Below are positions 8,756 to 17,957 of a stretch of 64,000 nucleotides of DNA, piece by piece. Position 1 is the stretch's first letter. Each line of letters begins with the position of its first letter. Origin of the DNA: Psychrobacter raelei (GTDB lineage: Bacteria; Pseudomonadota; Gammaproteobacteria; Pseudomonadales; Moraxellaceae); contig NZ_CP093310.2 in NCBI RefSeq assembly GCF_022631235.3, forward strand, positions 1,736,001 through 1,800,000. Reading direction: 5' to 3'. The notes beneath the pieces are model-generated. The model was given only the letters and a program-made list of their open reading frames with translations. It was not told the origin of the DNA and did not search any database. Position numbers and translations under genes: made by a program.

Positions 8756-9793
8756 TTAACGTCTGGGGTCAAAGGCATCTCGCAATGCTTCACCAATAAA
8801 GATCAATAAAGACAGCACCACAGTCAGGCTAAAAAACGCCGACAATGCCAGCCAAGGCGCATCTAAGTTATTTTTACCTTGGTTCATCAGCTCCCCCAAT
8901 GACGGTGAGCCTGGCGGTAGACCATAACCTAAGAAATCCAGTGAGGTTAAGGCCACGATATTAGCAGTCAAAATAAAGGGCAACTGCGATAAGCTTGAAG
9001 CCAGTGCATTGGGCAGGATATGGCGCCGCATAATTTGCCAATCTGATACCCCTAAATTATGCGCTGCACGCACATAATCAAAATTACGCGCCCGCAAAAA
9101 CTCTGCCCGTACCAGTCCCACCAAGCTCATCCAGCCAAACAATAGCATAAGCCCAAACAGTACCCAGACACTGGGGCTAAATAAGCTTACCAAAATAATA
9201 ATCATAAACAGCTGCGGCAAGCCTGCCCATACTTCCATAAAGCGCTGACCTATCAAATCTGGCCAGCCTCCAAAATAGCCTTGGATGGCGCCCACCACGA
9301 TACCGATCACAGATCCGGCCAAGGTTAATGCTAACCCAAATAATAACGAAATGCGCATGCCGTACAAGATACGCGCCAATACATCTCGGCCGGTGTCATC
9401 AGTGCCAAGCCAATTACTGGTATTGGGCGGTGCCGGATACGGCATGGCAATCTCCACGCTTGGCGTCTGATCGGCAAATTCAATAGGCGGCATAATCATA
9501 AAACCGTTTTGCTCAATCATGTGCTTAACCGCAGGATCTTTATAATCTGCCTCGGTTTCAAATACTCCGCCAAAAGTAGTTTCAGGATAAGCTTTAACAA
9601 TAGGCACATACAACTCGCCGCCGTATTTGACCAGCAAAGGTTTATCATTGGCCACGACATTTGCCCCCATACACACAGCAAACAGTATGCAAAACAGGGC
9701 CAGCGCCAAGACGCCGAGTCTATTTTTTTTGAAGCGGTTAAGGCGTGCTTGCCAAATAGGGTTTAGCCGGTTTTTTGAAGCAGTATGTGCCAT
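8756..9793 (-). CDS. yejE: Oligopeptide ABC transporter permease, YejE type
   Basis: This inner-membrane permease of a peptide importer (DppC/YejE family) has 345 residues from the ATG at 9793, which has GAGGGA 7 bases upstream and follows the yejB stop by one base. An upstream in-frame extension exists but would overlap yejB. An N-terminal membrane helix (LGVLALALFCILFAVCM) is followed by a periplasmic loop and the binding-protein-dependent permease domain. The EAA loop region is seen as RAAHNLGVSDWQIMRRHILPN. It pairs with YejB. No ATPase gene (yejF) follows; the next gene is convergent. Confidence 0.93.
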   Translation of the reverse strand: MAHTASKNRLNPIWQARLNRFKKNRLGVLALALFCILFAVCMGANVVANDKPLLVKYGGELYVPIVKAYPETTFGGVFETEADYKDPAVKHMIEQNGFMIMPPIEFADQTPSVEIAMPYPAPPNTSNWLGTDDTGRDVLARILYGMRISLLFGLALTLAGSVIGIVVGAIQGYFGGWPDLIGQRFMEVWAGLPQLFMIIILVSLFSPSVWVLFGLMLLFGWMSLVGLVRAEFLRARNFDYVRAAHNLGVSDWQIMRRHILPNALASSLSQLPFILTANIVALTSLDFLGYGLPPGSPSLGELMNQGKNNLDAPWLALSAFFSLTVVLSLLIFIGEALRDAFDPRR

Positions 9794-9794
9794 T

Positions 9795-10862
9795 TTAACG
9801 TCCCTCAAAGTCAATGCGAGGGTCAATCAGATGGTAGCTGATATCACTGATGAGCTGTAACACCAATCCCACTAAAGTGAAGATAAACAAGGTACCAAAG
9901 ATTACCGGATAATCACGCTGCACAATGGCTTCAAAGCCAAGCAAGCCCAGACCATCAAGTTTAAAGATAATCTCTATTAGGAAGTTGCCGGTAAAAAAAA
10001 TACCAACAATCGCAGCCGGAATACCGGCAATGATAATAAGCATGGCATTACGAAACACGTGCCCGTAGAGCACTTGATGGCCGGTTAAACCTTTGGCCCT
10101 TGCGGTTAATACATACTGCTTGGAGAGCTCTTCCATAAAGCTAAACTTGGTCAAGTAGGTTAAGCCGGCAAATCCACCGACTGTGCTGGCCGCTAAAGGT
10201 AATGCCAAATGCCAAAAATAGTCTTTGATTTTGCCAAGGGCACTTAATTGATCGAAATTCTCTGATACCAAGCCTTGCAGAGGAAATAGTTGCCAATAGC
10301 TACCGCCTGCAAATAACACCAGTAGAATAACCCCGAATACAAATACCGGAATAGCATGCCCCACTGCCAGCATAAGGGCGGTCAGCTTATCGAGCCCTGA
10401 CCCATTGTGCATGGCTTTATAGATACCCAAAGGAATGGCGATAAGATAAATGAGCAAGGTACTCCACAGCCCTAAAGATATCGACACTGGCAGCTTTTCA
10501 ATGATCAGCTCTGTGACCGGCTTACCTTTAAAAAACGACTCACCAAAGTCAAGCTGGGCATAGCTTTTTAGCATCAGCCAAAAGCGCTCAGTCGCTGGTT
10601 TATCAAAGCCATATTGAGCTTTTATTGCCTCAACCATCTCCTGCGACAGCCCTCGAGAGCCGCGGTAGCTGTTGTCCGACATAACTGCGCCGCCCATAGC
10701 CGCCCCTGGCGCTTCAGCGTGGATTTTTGACTGTTCAATTTGAGCAATTTGCTGCTCAACCGGTCCCCCTGGCGCCGCTTGAACCAACACAAAGTTGGTC
10801 AACAAAATCAAAAACAAAGTGGGGATAATAAGCAATATACGTTTTAATATATAACGACCCAT
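9795..10862 (-). CDS. yejB: Oligopeptide ABC transporter permease, YejB type
   Basis: This is the partner permease (DppB/YejB family), 355 residues from the ATG at 10862 beginning MGRYILKRIL. That start is preferred because AAGGA lies 8 bases upstream. The first helix (ILLIIPTLFLILLTNFVLVQ) and the PGGPVEQQ segment are typical of the family, and the cytoplasmic EAA loop is TARAKGLTGHQVLYGHVFRNA. It follows gloB by about 69 bases and is translationally close to yejE. Together with YejA it should import peptides; microcin C is a known substrate of E. coli Yej. Confidence 0.93.
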   Translation of the reverse strand: MGRYILKRILLIIPTLFLILLTNFVLVQAAPGGPVEQQIAQIEQSKIHAEAPGAAMGGAVMSDNSYRGSRGLSQEMVEAIKAQYGFDKPATERFWLMLKSYAQLDFGESFFKGKPVTELIIEKLPVSISLGLWSTLLIYLIAIPLGIYKAMHNGSGLDKLTALMLAVGHAIPVFVFGVILLVLFAGGSYWQLFPLQGLVSENFDQLSALGKIKDYFWHLALPLAASTVGGFAGLTYLTKFSFMEELSKQYVLTARAKGLTGHQVLYGHVFRNAMLIIIAGIPAAIVGIFFTGNFLIEIIFKLDGLGLLGFEAIVQRDYPVIFGTLFIFTLVGLVLQLISDISYHLIDPRIDFEGR

Positions 10863-10931
10863 AATGCCAATCCTTAGTTTTTGCGGGGGCAAGTTGACCA
10901 AATATGACAGTCAATGAACTGAATAAGCGAC

Positions 10932-11711
10932 TTAGAACTCATCCTTAAGTGCTCTTAGCGCAGCAAATACCGTAAGCGGCTTGGTATCTGCCAAAGTGAC
11001 CTGATTTTGTACACCATCAATGACCGATAGCTCTTGGGTACGCAAAAACACATTGACCTGCTTTTCATGCGCTAATGTGACAGGTAGTGATGACTGACCT
11101 AGGGCCGTCATGCTCTCAACTTCAGTCAAACACTGCTGCATAGCCGCGTTATCAGGTTCGATGCTTAGGCCAAATTTTAAGTTGGCAGCCGTGTATTCGT
11201 GCGCCGGATAAAACAAAGTGTTATCAGGCAGCTTGTTAAAGCGCTTAAAGCTGTCATGCAGCTGCTCAATAGTACCGGTGAAGACTCGGCCACAGCCGGC
11301 GCTAAACAAAGTATCACCACAAAATACTTGCTTATGACCCTCTTTATCCAGCACATACGCCAAATGCGACTGCGTATGGCCTGGTACTGCCCACACTTGT
11401 GCGGTATAACCCCATGCGCTGACCGAGCTGCCCTCTTTGACGACTTGATCCGGCTTAACCCCATGCTCAGCGCTTGCCACCACATGCGTCATTGGATATA
11501 GCTCACGCAATTCAGCGACCCCGCCCACGTGGTCATGATGATGATGCGTGATCCAAATTGCAGTCAGCTCAAGGCCATACTGCTCTAAATAATCCGCTAC
11601 CGGCTGAGCTTGACCGGGATCAATCACAATGGCTTGTTTATTCGTGTCGTTTACCAGTGCCCATATGTAATTATCGGTAAAGGCTGGAATTGGCGTGATA
11701 ATTAAGCTCAT
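10932..11711 (-). CDS. gloB: Hydroxyacylglutathione hydrolase (glyoxalase II)
   Basis: This 259-residue metallo-beta-lactamase-fold enzyme hydrolyses S-lactoylglutathione to lactate and glutathione. The two-metal site motif THHHHDHVGG covers residues 55-64. Further ligand motifs are PGHTQSH, GDTLFSAGCGRVFTG and PAHEYT, matching GloB in order and spacing. Length is typical. It sits between yejA and yejB, splitting what is usually a contiguous transporter operon, and all four genes share a strand. Confidence 0.95.
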   Translation of the reverse strand: MSLIITPIPAFTDNYIWALVNDTNKQAIVIDPGQAQPVADYLEQYGLELTAIWITHHHHDHVGGVAELRELYPMTHVVASAEHGVKPDQVVKEGSSVSAWGYTAQVWAVPGHTQSHLAYVLDKEGHKQVFCGDTLFSAGCGRVFTGTIEQLHDSFKRFNKLPDNTLFYPAHEYTAANLKFGLSIEPDNAAMQQCLTEVESMTALGQSSLPVTLAHEKQVNVFLRTQELSVIDGVQNQVTLADTKPLTVFAALRALKDEF

Positions 11712-11780
11712 GTGGCTTCCTATTGGTCTATTATTAAATGGATTTTATCAGCGTTTTTTTAGCGTTATAAAGACGTGGCA

Positions 11781-13640
11781 TCAGCGTTTTAAGTACTTAG
11801 CAATGGTCGCATCGGCGGATTTATCAACCCACCAATAATCAACCCCCACCGCATTGTCAGGCAACTGTTTATGGTGACGATATTTATCCCAGTACACGAC
11901 ACGGGTTTGGGTCGAGCCATACATAGGCACCATATAATAGCCTGCCCGAAGCACCCTATCTAGCACCTTAGTGTAGAGCACAATCTGCTCTCTATTATCG
12001 GCTAGGATTATTTTAGAGATAAGATCATCAATGGCCTCATTTTTTATACCACTATAGTTCTGATTGCCCTGTTCATCAGCTGCCTCACTGCCCCACATAT
12101 AACTTTGTTCTGCCCCCGGAGACAAGCTTTGTGGGTAGCCGGCGATAATCATATCGTAATCAAAACGGCGCAGACGCTCAAGATACTGTGGCGCATCCAC
12201 TTGACGGATTGAGGCATCAATACCCAGCTTTTTTAAATTGCGCACATAAGGCAACAATACTCGGCTAATCTTATCATCAGCAATGAGTATCTCAAGCTTG
12301 GCTGGCTGCCCATCCGGCTGATAAAGTTTCATATCTTGATAATAAAAACCTGCCTGTAGCAGCTTTTGGCGCGCACTTAATAAGGCTTGGCGGTTATAGC
12401 CTTTGCCATCTGACTTAGGCAACTGCCACTCTTTGAGTACCTCGTTCCGCTGAATGGGCTCAAGTTTTGCTAATAAAGGCGTCAGCACTGCTTTTTCTTG
12501 CTCAGTCGGTACGCCAGTGGCCGCAAGTTCTGAGCCATAAAAGTAGCTGTCTAGACGCTCATACTGATTATAAAATAAAGTGTTATTCATCAGCTCAAAG
12601 TCAAAGGCGTCCGTAAGCGCCTGCCGCACCCTAATGTCTTGAAATAGTTTATGACGCAGGTTCATCACTAAAGCCTGCATCATCACTGGATTTTTACTGG
12701 CGATAGATTCTTTTTTGATCATGCCTGCTTTGACGGCGGGGAAGGTATAGGCTGTGGCCCATTTTCTGGCTGAGCTTTCTTGACGGAAATGATATTGACC
12801 CACTTTAAAGCCCTCAAGCGCCACTTCATCACTGCCGTAATACACGTACTTGATAAACTCAAAGTTATAGCGGCCTTTATTGGCCATCACTTGCTGTCCC
12901 CAATAATTGGGGTCTCGCTGATAAGTGACACTGCGTCCTTGCTCTACCTTAGCAAGCTTATAAGGCCCACTACCCATTAATGGCGTTAAGCTTAACTGCT
13001 CAAAATGCTTATCAACAGCAGCCTTTTGAAAGATAGGAAACTGACCAACTGTCAATAAAATCTCTTTATTATCGGCAGACTTAAAATAAAACTTTACTCG
13101 ATGTGTATCGAGCGCTTCCACTTTATCTACCCCAGATAAATAACTGCGCACCTGCATTAAGCCCTTAGTTAATAGGGCATCGAAGGTGGCTTGCACATCT
13201 TTTGAGGTCACGGGCGTACCATCCCAGAATCGAGCTTTGGGATTGATGTGATAAATTACCCAGCTGGTGTCATAAGGATCGTAAGTAATTTTGTCCGCCA
13301 GCTGCGGATACATGACAAACGCCTCATTTAAGGAGCCGGTGAGTAAAGTATCATACATATAATCGGTACCGGCCATAGCGATGCCAGTGGTCATCCAAGG
13401 GTTGGCACTATTAAAAGTGCCTATTGCAGCTTGTGATAGCGTCCCTCCCTTAGGTGCACTTGGATTGGCATAGGGCATGGCCGGGGCTTTGCTATAACGT
13501 GCCTCGCTATTGTGCCCTATGGCGGTGACGGTGATGGGCTTAGCCTCTAAAGCATGAGGTAGACCCAAGCTGAGCGCGGCAGTTAATACCGCCACAACTT
13601 GCCATGATTTACGCTTTGGATGCTCAGAGAACTGTGTCAT
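11781..13640 (-). CDS. yejA: Periplasmic peptide-binding protein, YejA type
   Basis: This is the extracellular solute-binding protein (family 5) of the Yej importer. I place the start at the ATG at 13640 (619 residues) because GGAGAGGG lies just upstream; a TTG start 27 bases earlier is also open. A signal peptide runs to about HALEA-KPITV. Family hallmarks include KGGTL, NPWMTTGIAMAGTDYMYDTL, YHINPKARFWDGTPVTSKDV and GSGPYKLAKVE. It precedes gloB, yejB and yejE on the same strand and follows serC by about 36 bases. Confidence 0.93.
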   Translation of the reverse strand: MTQFSEHPKRKSWQVVAVLTAALSLGLPHALEAKPITVTAIGHNSEARYSKAPAMPYANPSAPKGGTLSQAAIGTFNSANPWMTTGIAMAGTDYMYDTLLTGSLNEAFVMYPQLADKITYDPYDTSWVIYHINPKARFWDGTPVTSKDVQATFDALLTKGLMQVRSYLSGVDKVEALDTHRVKFYFKSADNKEILLTVGQFPIFQKAAVDKHFEQLSLTPLMGSGPYKLAKVEQGRSVTYQRDPNYWGQQVMANKGRYNFEFIKYVYYGSDEVALEGFKVGQYHFRQESSARKWATAYTFPAVKAGMIKKESIASKNPVMMQALVMNLRHKLFQDIRVRQALTDAFDFELMNNTLFYNQYERLDSYFYGSELAATGVPTEQEKAVLTPLLAKLEPIQRNEVLKEWQLPKSDGKGYNRQALLSARQKLLQAGFYYQDMKLYQPDGQPAKLEILIADDKISRVLLPYVRNLKKLGIDASIRQVDAPQYLERLRRFDYDMIIAGYPQSLSPGAEQSYMWGSEAADEQGNQNYSGIKNEAIDDLISKIILADNREQIVLYTKVLDRVLRAGYYMVPMYGSTQTRVVYWDKYRHHKQLPDNAVGVDYWWVDKSADATIAKYLKR

Positions 13641-13676
13641 CACCCTCTCCGCATAAGGTTGGTGCAAGCTGCTAAT

Positions 13677-14822
13677 CTAAGCGTGCTTGTTGGCAAAAGC
13701 CACCATAAAGTCACACAGCGCTTGTACTGACTCAAGGCTCACTGCATTATAGATGCTGGCACGCATACCGCCCACATCACGGTGACCTTTTAAATTTAAC
13801 AGCCCAGCTTGCTCCGCTTCGGCCAAAAATTTGGCATCTAAGCTGCTGTCTTTTAGGGTAAAAGGCACATTCATAATTGAGCGATACTTAGGCTCTACTG
13901 GATTGTGATAAAAGTGGCTGTCATCAATGGTTTTATATAACAGCTGCGCTTTTTGGCGGTTGATTTTTGCAATGGCCTCTAAGCCGCCATGCGCCTCTAA
14001 CCACTCAAATACCAATCCGGCCAAATACCAAGAATACGTCGCTGGCGTGTTGAGCATAGAGTCTTTATCCGCTTGGCTGGCGTAATCTAACAAAGCGGGA
14101 CACCAAGCGCTGGCTTTGCCAATTAAGTCGTCACGGATGATGACAATAACCAGACCGGCAGGACCGATGTTTTTTTGAGCACCGGCATAAATCATACCAA
14201 ATTTAGAAACATCAATAGGTTCAGACAAGATGCAAGAAGACATATCGGCAATAATAGGCGCCTCTACCTCTGGCGTCTCAAAAATTTGTACGCCATGGAT
14301 GGTCTCATTAGCACAGTAATGAAAATACTGAGCGCCTTCAGTTAACTGCCAATCACTACGATCTGGCACAGTGGCAAAGTTTGAATCTTTGCTAGAGGCC
14401 ACTTCATTGATCTCGCCCAGACCAAGCTCTGCATAACGCTTGGCCTCTTTAATGGCTTTACCAGACCAAGCGCCTGTGGTGAGATAATCAGCGTTGCCTG
14501 GCTTATCGCCATCAGACAATAAGTTTAGCGGAATGGCGGAAAACTGCAGCGTTGCCCCACCCTGCAAAAACAGCACTTTGTAATTGTCAGGAATATTCAT
14601 CAAGCGGCGCAAGCTCTGCTCAGCAGCTTCTGCCACCTTAATATAGTCGCCACTTCTGTGACTCATCTCCATAATAGACACACCTTTGCCCTGCCAATCT
14701 AGCATCTCAGCTTGGGCTTTTTGCAGCACTTCGGTCGGCAATGAAGCAGGACCGGCACAAAAGTTATGTAAACGATGTAAAGTATGGGCTGCATCTACTT
14801 GGGCAGAGGTTGTCTGGTTCAT
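13677..14822 (-). CDS. serC: Phosphoserine aminotransferase
   Basis: This 381-residue PLP enzyme converts 3-phosphohydroxypyruvate to phosphoserine and also serves pyridoxine synthesis. The N-terminal NFCAGPASLPTEVL and GVSIMEMSHRS are diagnostic. The PLP-binding lysine lies in YAGAQKNIGPAG near residue 215. The C-terminal GHRDVGGMRASIYNAV is typical. AGGAA precedes the ATG. Length is slightly above E. coli SerC owing to a short N-terminal extension. It heads the minus-strand block that continues into yejA. Confidence 0.96.
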   Translation of the reverse strand: MNQTTSAQVDAAHTLHRLHNFCAGPASLPTEVLQKAQAEMLDWQGKGVSIMEMSHRSGDYIKVAEAAEQSLRRLMNIPDNYKVLFLQGGATLQFSAIPLNLLSDGDKPGNADYLTTGAWSGKAIKEAKRYAELGLGEINEVASSKDSNFATVPDRSDWQLTEGAQYFHYCANETIHGVQIFETPEVEAPIIADMSSCILSEPIDVSKFGMIYAGAQKNIGPAGLVIVIIRDDLIGKASAWCPALLDYASQADKDSMLNTPATYSWYLAGLVFEWLEAHGGLEAIAKINRQKAQLLYKTIDDSHFYHNPVEPKYRSIMNVPFTLKDSSLDAKFLAEAEQAGLLNLKGHRDVGGMRASIYNAVSLESVQALCDFMVAFANKHA

Positions 14823-14935
14823 AATATTCCTACTAAAAACAAAGATGTGAGGGGTGATAAAACGCTTATAAGACTAAGCTTGTAAGTATAATACAATTAT
14901 CAGTGCTAAAAACACAGTTAACTGGCCGATTATAT

Positions 14936-15862
14936 TTAAGAGGCGTCATCTCTTTGGTTAAGCAATTGCCACAGCTGTCTTTTTTTATCACTATCAGCCA
15001 GCATTTGTGACAATGAGGGCACGTCAACTGAGCAAGGATGGGTAATGGCGTCAGGCATGCGTGTCAGACACCCAACTTTAGCATGATTGTTTTTGGCCAA
15101 GCAAAATACAAAGCCTGCCACACTAGCATTGGCCGACTCCTTATCACTGATACCCGTACAAATTGGGAACTTTAGCCCTTGCGAAGTTAACGATAATGCG
15201 ATCAGCAAGCTTTGCCACAGCTGACGTACCGACTCATTTTCAAAAGCAGCAGTGTCAACGAGCAGTACCCAATCTCGATAATAAGCCCCCATAATCTCAA
15301 AAGGCGCTACCTGTTGCAGAGCATCTGTCAAAGCCGCTTTGGCTACCGTTGGCGGCGCTTGATGTACGTCAAGCTTCTCCTTGAGTGCTTGAATAGGATC
15401 CTTTAGCGAGCGACCTTTTATCAAAGAATGTTTCGGCGATGTCCTCTCTACAGAGGCATCATTATCAGATACAGGCGCCGTAGCGGTTGCGTCGCTCTGA
15501 TCGGCAGTATCTAAGCTATCTTTTGGTTGTAAGGACTGGGGCTGAGAACGGCTATAGCTTTGAGCGTCGCTTTGTTGCTGAGCGCTATTTTTTGATGCTT
15601 CACTGCGTTGCTGCTGATCCGCAGCCTGTTGCTGAGTAGTGCCTAGCAATGGCTGTTCATCTAGCGCATGACTCAGCGCCTCATAGTCGACACTTAGTGT
15701 AGCACGGTCACGCTGCACCCAAATATCTAGGCCCATAAGACCCAGAATCTGCCTTTGCTGTGCCATTATTGGCGACACCGGTGCAGGCGCTCTTATCCCA
15801 GCCATAGCATTTAAAGCAGGATGAGAGGATGTTTGAGAGGAAGCGGTTGGCGCAAAAGTCAT
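14936..15862 (-). CDS. Candidate DNA polymerase III psi subunit (HolD-like), divergent
   Basis: This 308-residue protein has a Gln/Ser/Ala-rich, probably disordered middle (about 75-170). The ends carry the clues. MAQQRQILGLMGLDIWVQRD (residues 33-52) matches the pattern of the E. coli psi N-terminus, WQLQQLGITQWSLRR, which binds the clamp-loader collar. The C-terminus (VPSLSQMLADSDKKRQLWQLL) resembles the psi end with P-x-L-x(n)-LW-x-x-[IL]. The region from about 190 (WVLLVDTAAF) could be the psi core. Met33 (position 15766) is an alternative start that would align with E. coli psi. The assignment is inferred from short motifs only. The gene is single, upstream of serC by 113 bases. Confidence 0.5.
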   Translation of the reverse strand: MTFAPTASSQTSSHPALNAMAGIRAPAPVSPIMAQQRQILGLMGLDIWVQRDRATLSVDYEALSHALDEQPLLGTTQQQAADQQQRSEASKNSAQQQSDAQSYSRSQPQSLQPKDSLDTADQSDATATAPVSDNDASVERTSPKHSLIKGRSLKDPIQALKEKLDVHQAPPTVAKAALTDALQQVAPFEIMGAYYRDWVLLVDTAAFENESVRQLWQSLLIALSLTSQGLKFPICTGISDKESANASVAGFVFCLAKNNHAKVGCLTRMPDAITHPCSVDVPSLSQMLADSDKKRQLWQLLNQRDDAS

Positions 15863-16018
15863 AGCATTTCAAAATCTTGAGGTAATCGCTAAAAAAAAGG
15901 GTACTTATTTATGATTTAGCAGTTTAACAAAAATCGGGGGACATCTCGATGTTATTTTAGCCGCTTAATAAACCGCTCACTTAAAATCTTAGAGGGCAAA
16001 GCCAAATCAACAGACAAA

Positions 16019-16079
16019 CAAAAACCCGATACCCAATCACATATACGCTTTTGCGTCATACAATTGGATATCAGGTTAT
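16019..16079 (-). terminator. Intrinsic terminator after metQ
   Basis: A 15-base imperfect inverted repeat (16023-16037 with 16063-16077) encloses a second small stem (ACGC/GCGT). On the minus strand it is followed by a T-rich run (TTTTTGTTTG). It lies about 50 bases past the metQ stop. Confidence 0.75.
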
Positions 16080-16127
16080 TTATAGCACTTATTATAGCAT
16101 TTAGTTTAAATAAACTAAGCCAAACAA

Positions 16128-17027
16128 TTACTTAGCAGCAGTGTCTGCTTCCGCTCCCTGCTCTTCACCCCAGATTTTTGGATATTTGTAGCCTGGGAAA
16201 GATTTATGTGCATAAGCTTTGAAGCTGTCTGAGTTATAAGCGTCGGTTACATCTTGCACCCATTTTGCGTCTTTATCTGCTGTCTTAACGGCTGACCAGT
16301 TGATATAAGCAAAGCTTTTTTCTTGATATAAGGCCTCAGTTAATTTGATGCCCGAATCGGTTGCATAGTTGCCGTTAATCACAGCAAAATCAACTTCATC
16401 ACGTGCACGTGGCAACTGAGCGGCTTCAAGCTCAATGATATCAATATTCATTGGGTTGGTGGCGATATCAGATTTTGAAGCAGTTAGTGGATCTACATTG
16501 TCTTTTAGTGTAATCCAGCCCAAATCATTCATCATTACCAACGCACGAGCGAAGTTACTCGGATCGTTTGGCGCAGAAACCTTCATGCCATCATAGGCTT
16601 GGTCAAGTGAGGTTTTTTTACCGCTGTAGATCCCTAAAGGTGCGGTAGGTACTTGGAATACTTCAGTTAAATCCAAGTTATTTTCAGCTTTAAAGGTATC
16701 TAAGTAAGGCTTATGCTGGAAGATGTTGATATCTAAGTCGCCTTCAGCCAAAGCCAAGTTAGGACGCACATAGTCAGTAAAAGTCGTCAGCTTAACGGTA
16801 TAACCTTTGGCTTCTAATTCACCTTTTACTTGATCACGAACCATATCAGCGAAGTCACCTTCGGTGGTACCGATAACGATGGTCTTTTTGTCTTCAGCAG
16901 CAGGTGCCTCTCCAGCTTTTGCTGTTTCTTCATTGGCGTTGTTGCTACAGCCCACCAATACCAGTCCTGAAATACCAGCGACGGTAGCGGCGGCCACAAT
17001 TTTTTTGCGAATATCAACTAATGTCAT
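16128..17027 (-). CDS. metQ: D/L-methionine-binding lipoprotein MetQ
   Basis: This is the 299-residue substrate-binding lipoprotein (NlpA family) of the methionine importer. The lipobox is LVGC with Cys27, followed by an Asn/Glu/Ala-rich tether. The mature protein starts KKTIVIGTTEGDFADM, typical of the family, and continues with INIFQHKPYLD, APNDPSNFARAL and FAVINGNYA. It is separated from metI by about 243 bases, so it may have its own promoter or be a more highly expressed distal gene of a metNIQ unit. Confidence 0.95.
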   Translation of the reverse strand: MTLVDIRKKIVAAATVAGISGLVLVGCSNNANEETAKAGEAPAAEDKKTIVIGTTEGDFADMVRDQVKGELEAKGYTVKLTTFTDYVRPNLALAEGDLDINIFQHKPYLDTFKAENNLDLTEVFQVPTAPLGIYSGKKTSLDQAYDGMKVSAPNDPSNFARALVMMNDLGWITLKDNVDPLTASKSDIATNPMNIDIIELEAAQLPRARDEVDFAVINGNYATDSGIKLTEALYQEKSFAYINWSAVKTADKDAKWVQDVTDAYNSDSFKAYAHKSFPGYKYPKIWGEEQGAEADTAAK

Positions 17028-17270
17028 TGAGCGTCCCTTATTAACATTGAAAAATTACTATTTAAAATAAAATAGGCGAAAAATCAGCTTAGTAAAATAT
17101 GTTACTACAGTTTGCATAAATGTTACTGCAGGTTATAGCGCCATTGTACCTGATTAATTGGTTTTGCTTCATGAAAGTTTTGTCAGTACTTATGAGATAA
17201 ATTCATTAAGCAAACTTTTTTTATTCAACTGGTACGCCATTCAGTAATCCGCATTTTATTGCTACTTTGA

Positions 17271-17954
17271 TTAGCGCTTATCAAGCTTAGCGGCCAACCA
17301 GTTACCGATACCTTGAATACCTACCACCATAAGTGACAGGACAATCACGATAAAGATCATAACCTCAGTTTGATAGCGGTAATAACCATAGCGAATCGCC
17401 AAGTCACCTAGACCGCCACCACCAATCATACCAGCAGCGGCTGAATAGGACAGTAAACTGATACATAAAATGGTCACAGATAATACCAAGCCTGAGCGGG
17501 CCTCAGTCAATAATACCTTGATGATGGTCATGGGACTGGCGCCCATTGAGTCCGTCGCCTCTACAATACCACGGGGTACTTCACGCAAGTTTTGCTCTAC
17601 CAAACGGGCAAAATAAAACGAGCCTGCCAGCGCCAATACCAGCGAGGCGGCCACAGGACCGATACTGGTACCAATTAATGACTTAGTAAACGGACTCATC
17701 GCAATCATTAAGATCACGAAAGGAAAGGCGCGCATAAAGTTGGTAATACCGCCCAGTAGTGCATAGAGGCTTTTATTTTGCAGCAGCTGTTTATCACTGG
17801 TTAAGAATAAAAACACCCCAAACAGACCACCGATAATAATAGCCGCTGTGGTAGAGATACCCATCATGACTAAGGTATCTATCGCAGCTTGCCCAATCTC
17901 GCTACGTAACTCCCATAGTCGGGCGGTGGCATCATTGAACGTCATTGCTAGCAT
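17271..17954 (-). CDS. metI: Methionine ABC transporter permease MetI
   Basis: This is the 227-residue inner-membrane permease with about five membrane helices. The permease signature is seen as VEATDSMGASPMTIIKVLLTEARSGLV, with FAYSAAAG-type residues replaced here by LLSYSAAAGMIGGGGLGDLAIRYGY, a strong MetI marker. The start at 17954 has AGGAGGA 7 bases upstream and lies 3 bases after the metN stop, so the two are translationally coupled. Confidence 0.95.
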   Translation of the reverse strand: MLAMTFNDATARLWELRSEIGQAAIDTLVMMGISTTAAIIIGGLFGVFLFLTSDKQLLQNKSLYALLGGITNFMRAFPFVILMIAMSPFTKSLIGTSIGPVAASLVLALAGSFYFARLVEQNLREVPRGIVEATDSMGASPMTIIKVLLTEARSGLVLSVTILCISLLSYSAAAGMIGGGGLGDLAIRYGYYRYQTEVMIFIVIVLSLMVVGIQGIGNWLAAKLDKR

Positions 17955-17957
17955 TGT

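Noticed and set aside
11745..11790. ATCAGCGTTTT direct repeat between yejA and gloB as a terminator
   Set aside because: The copies are direct, not inverted, so they cannot form a stem.
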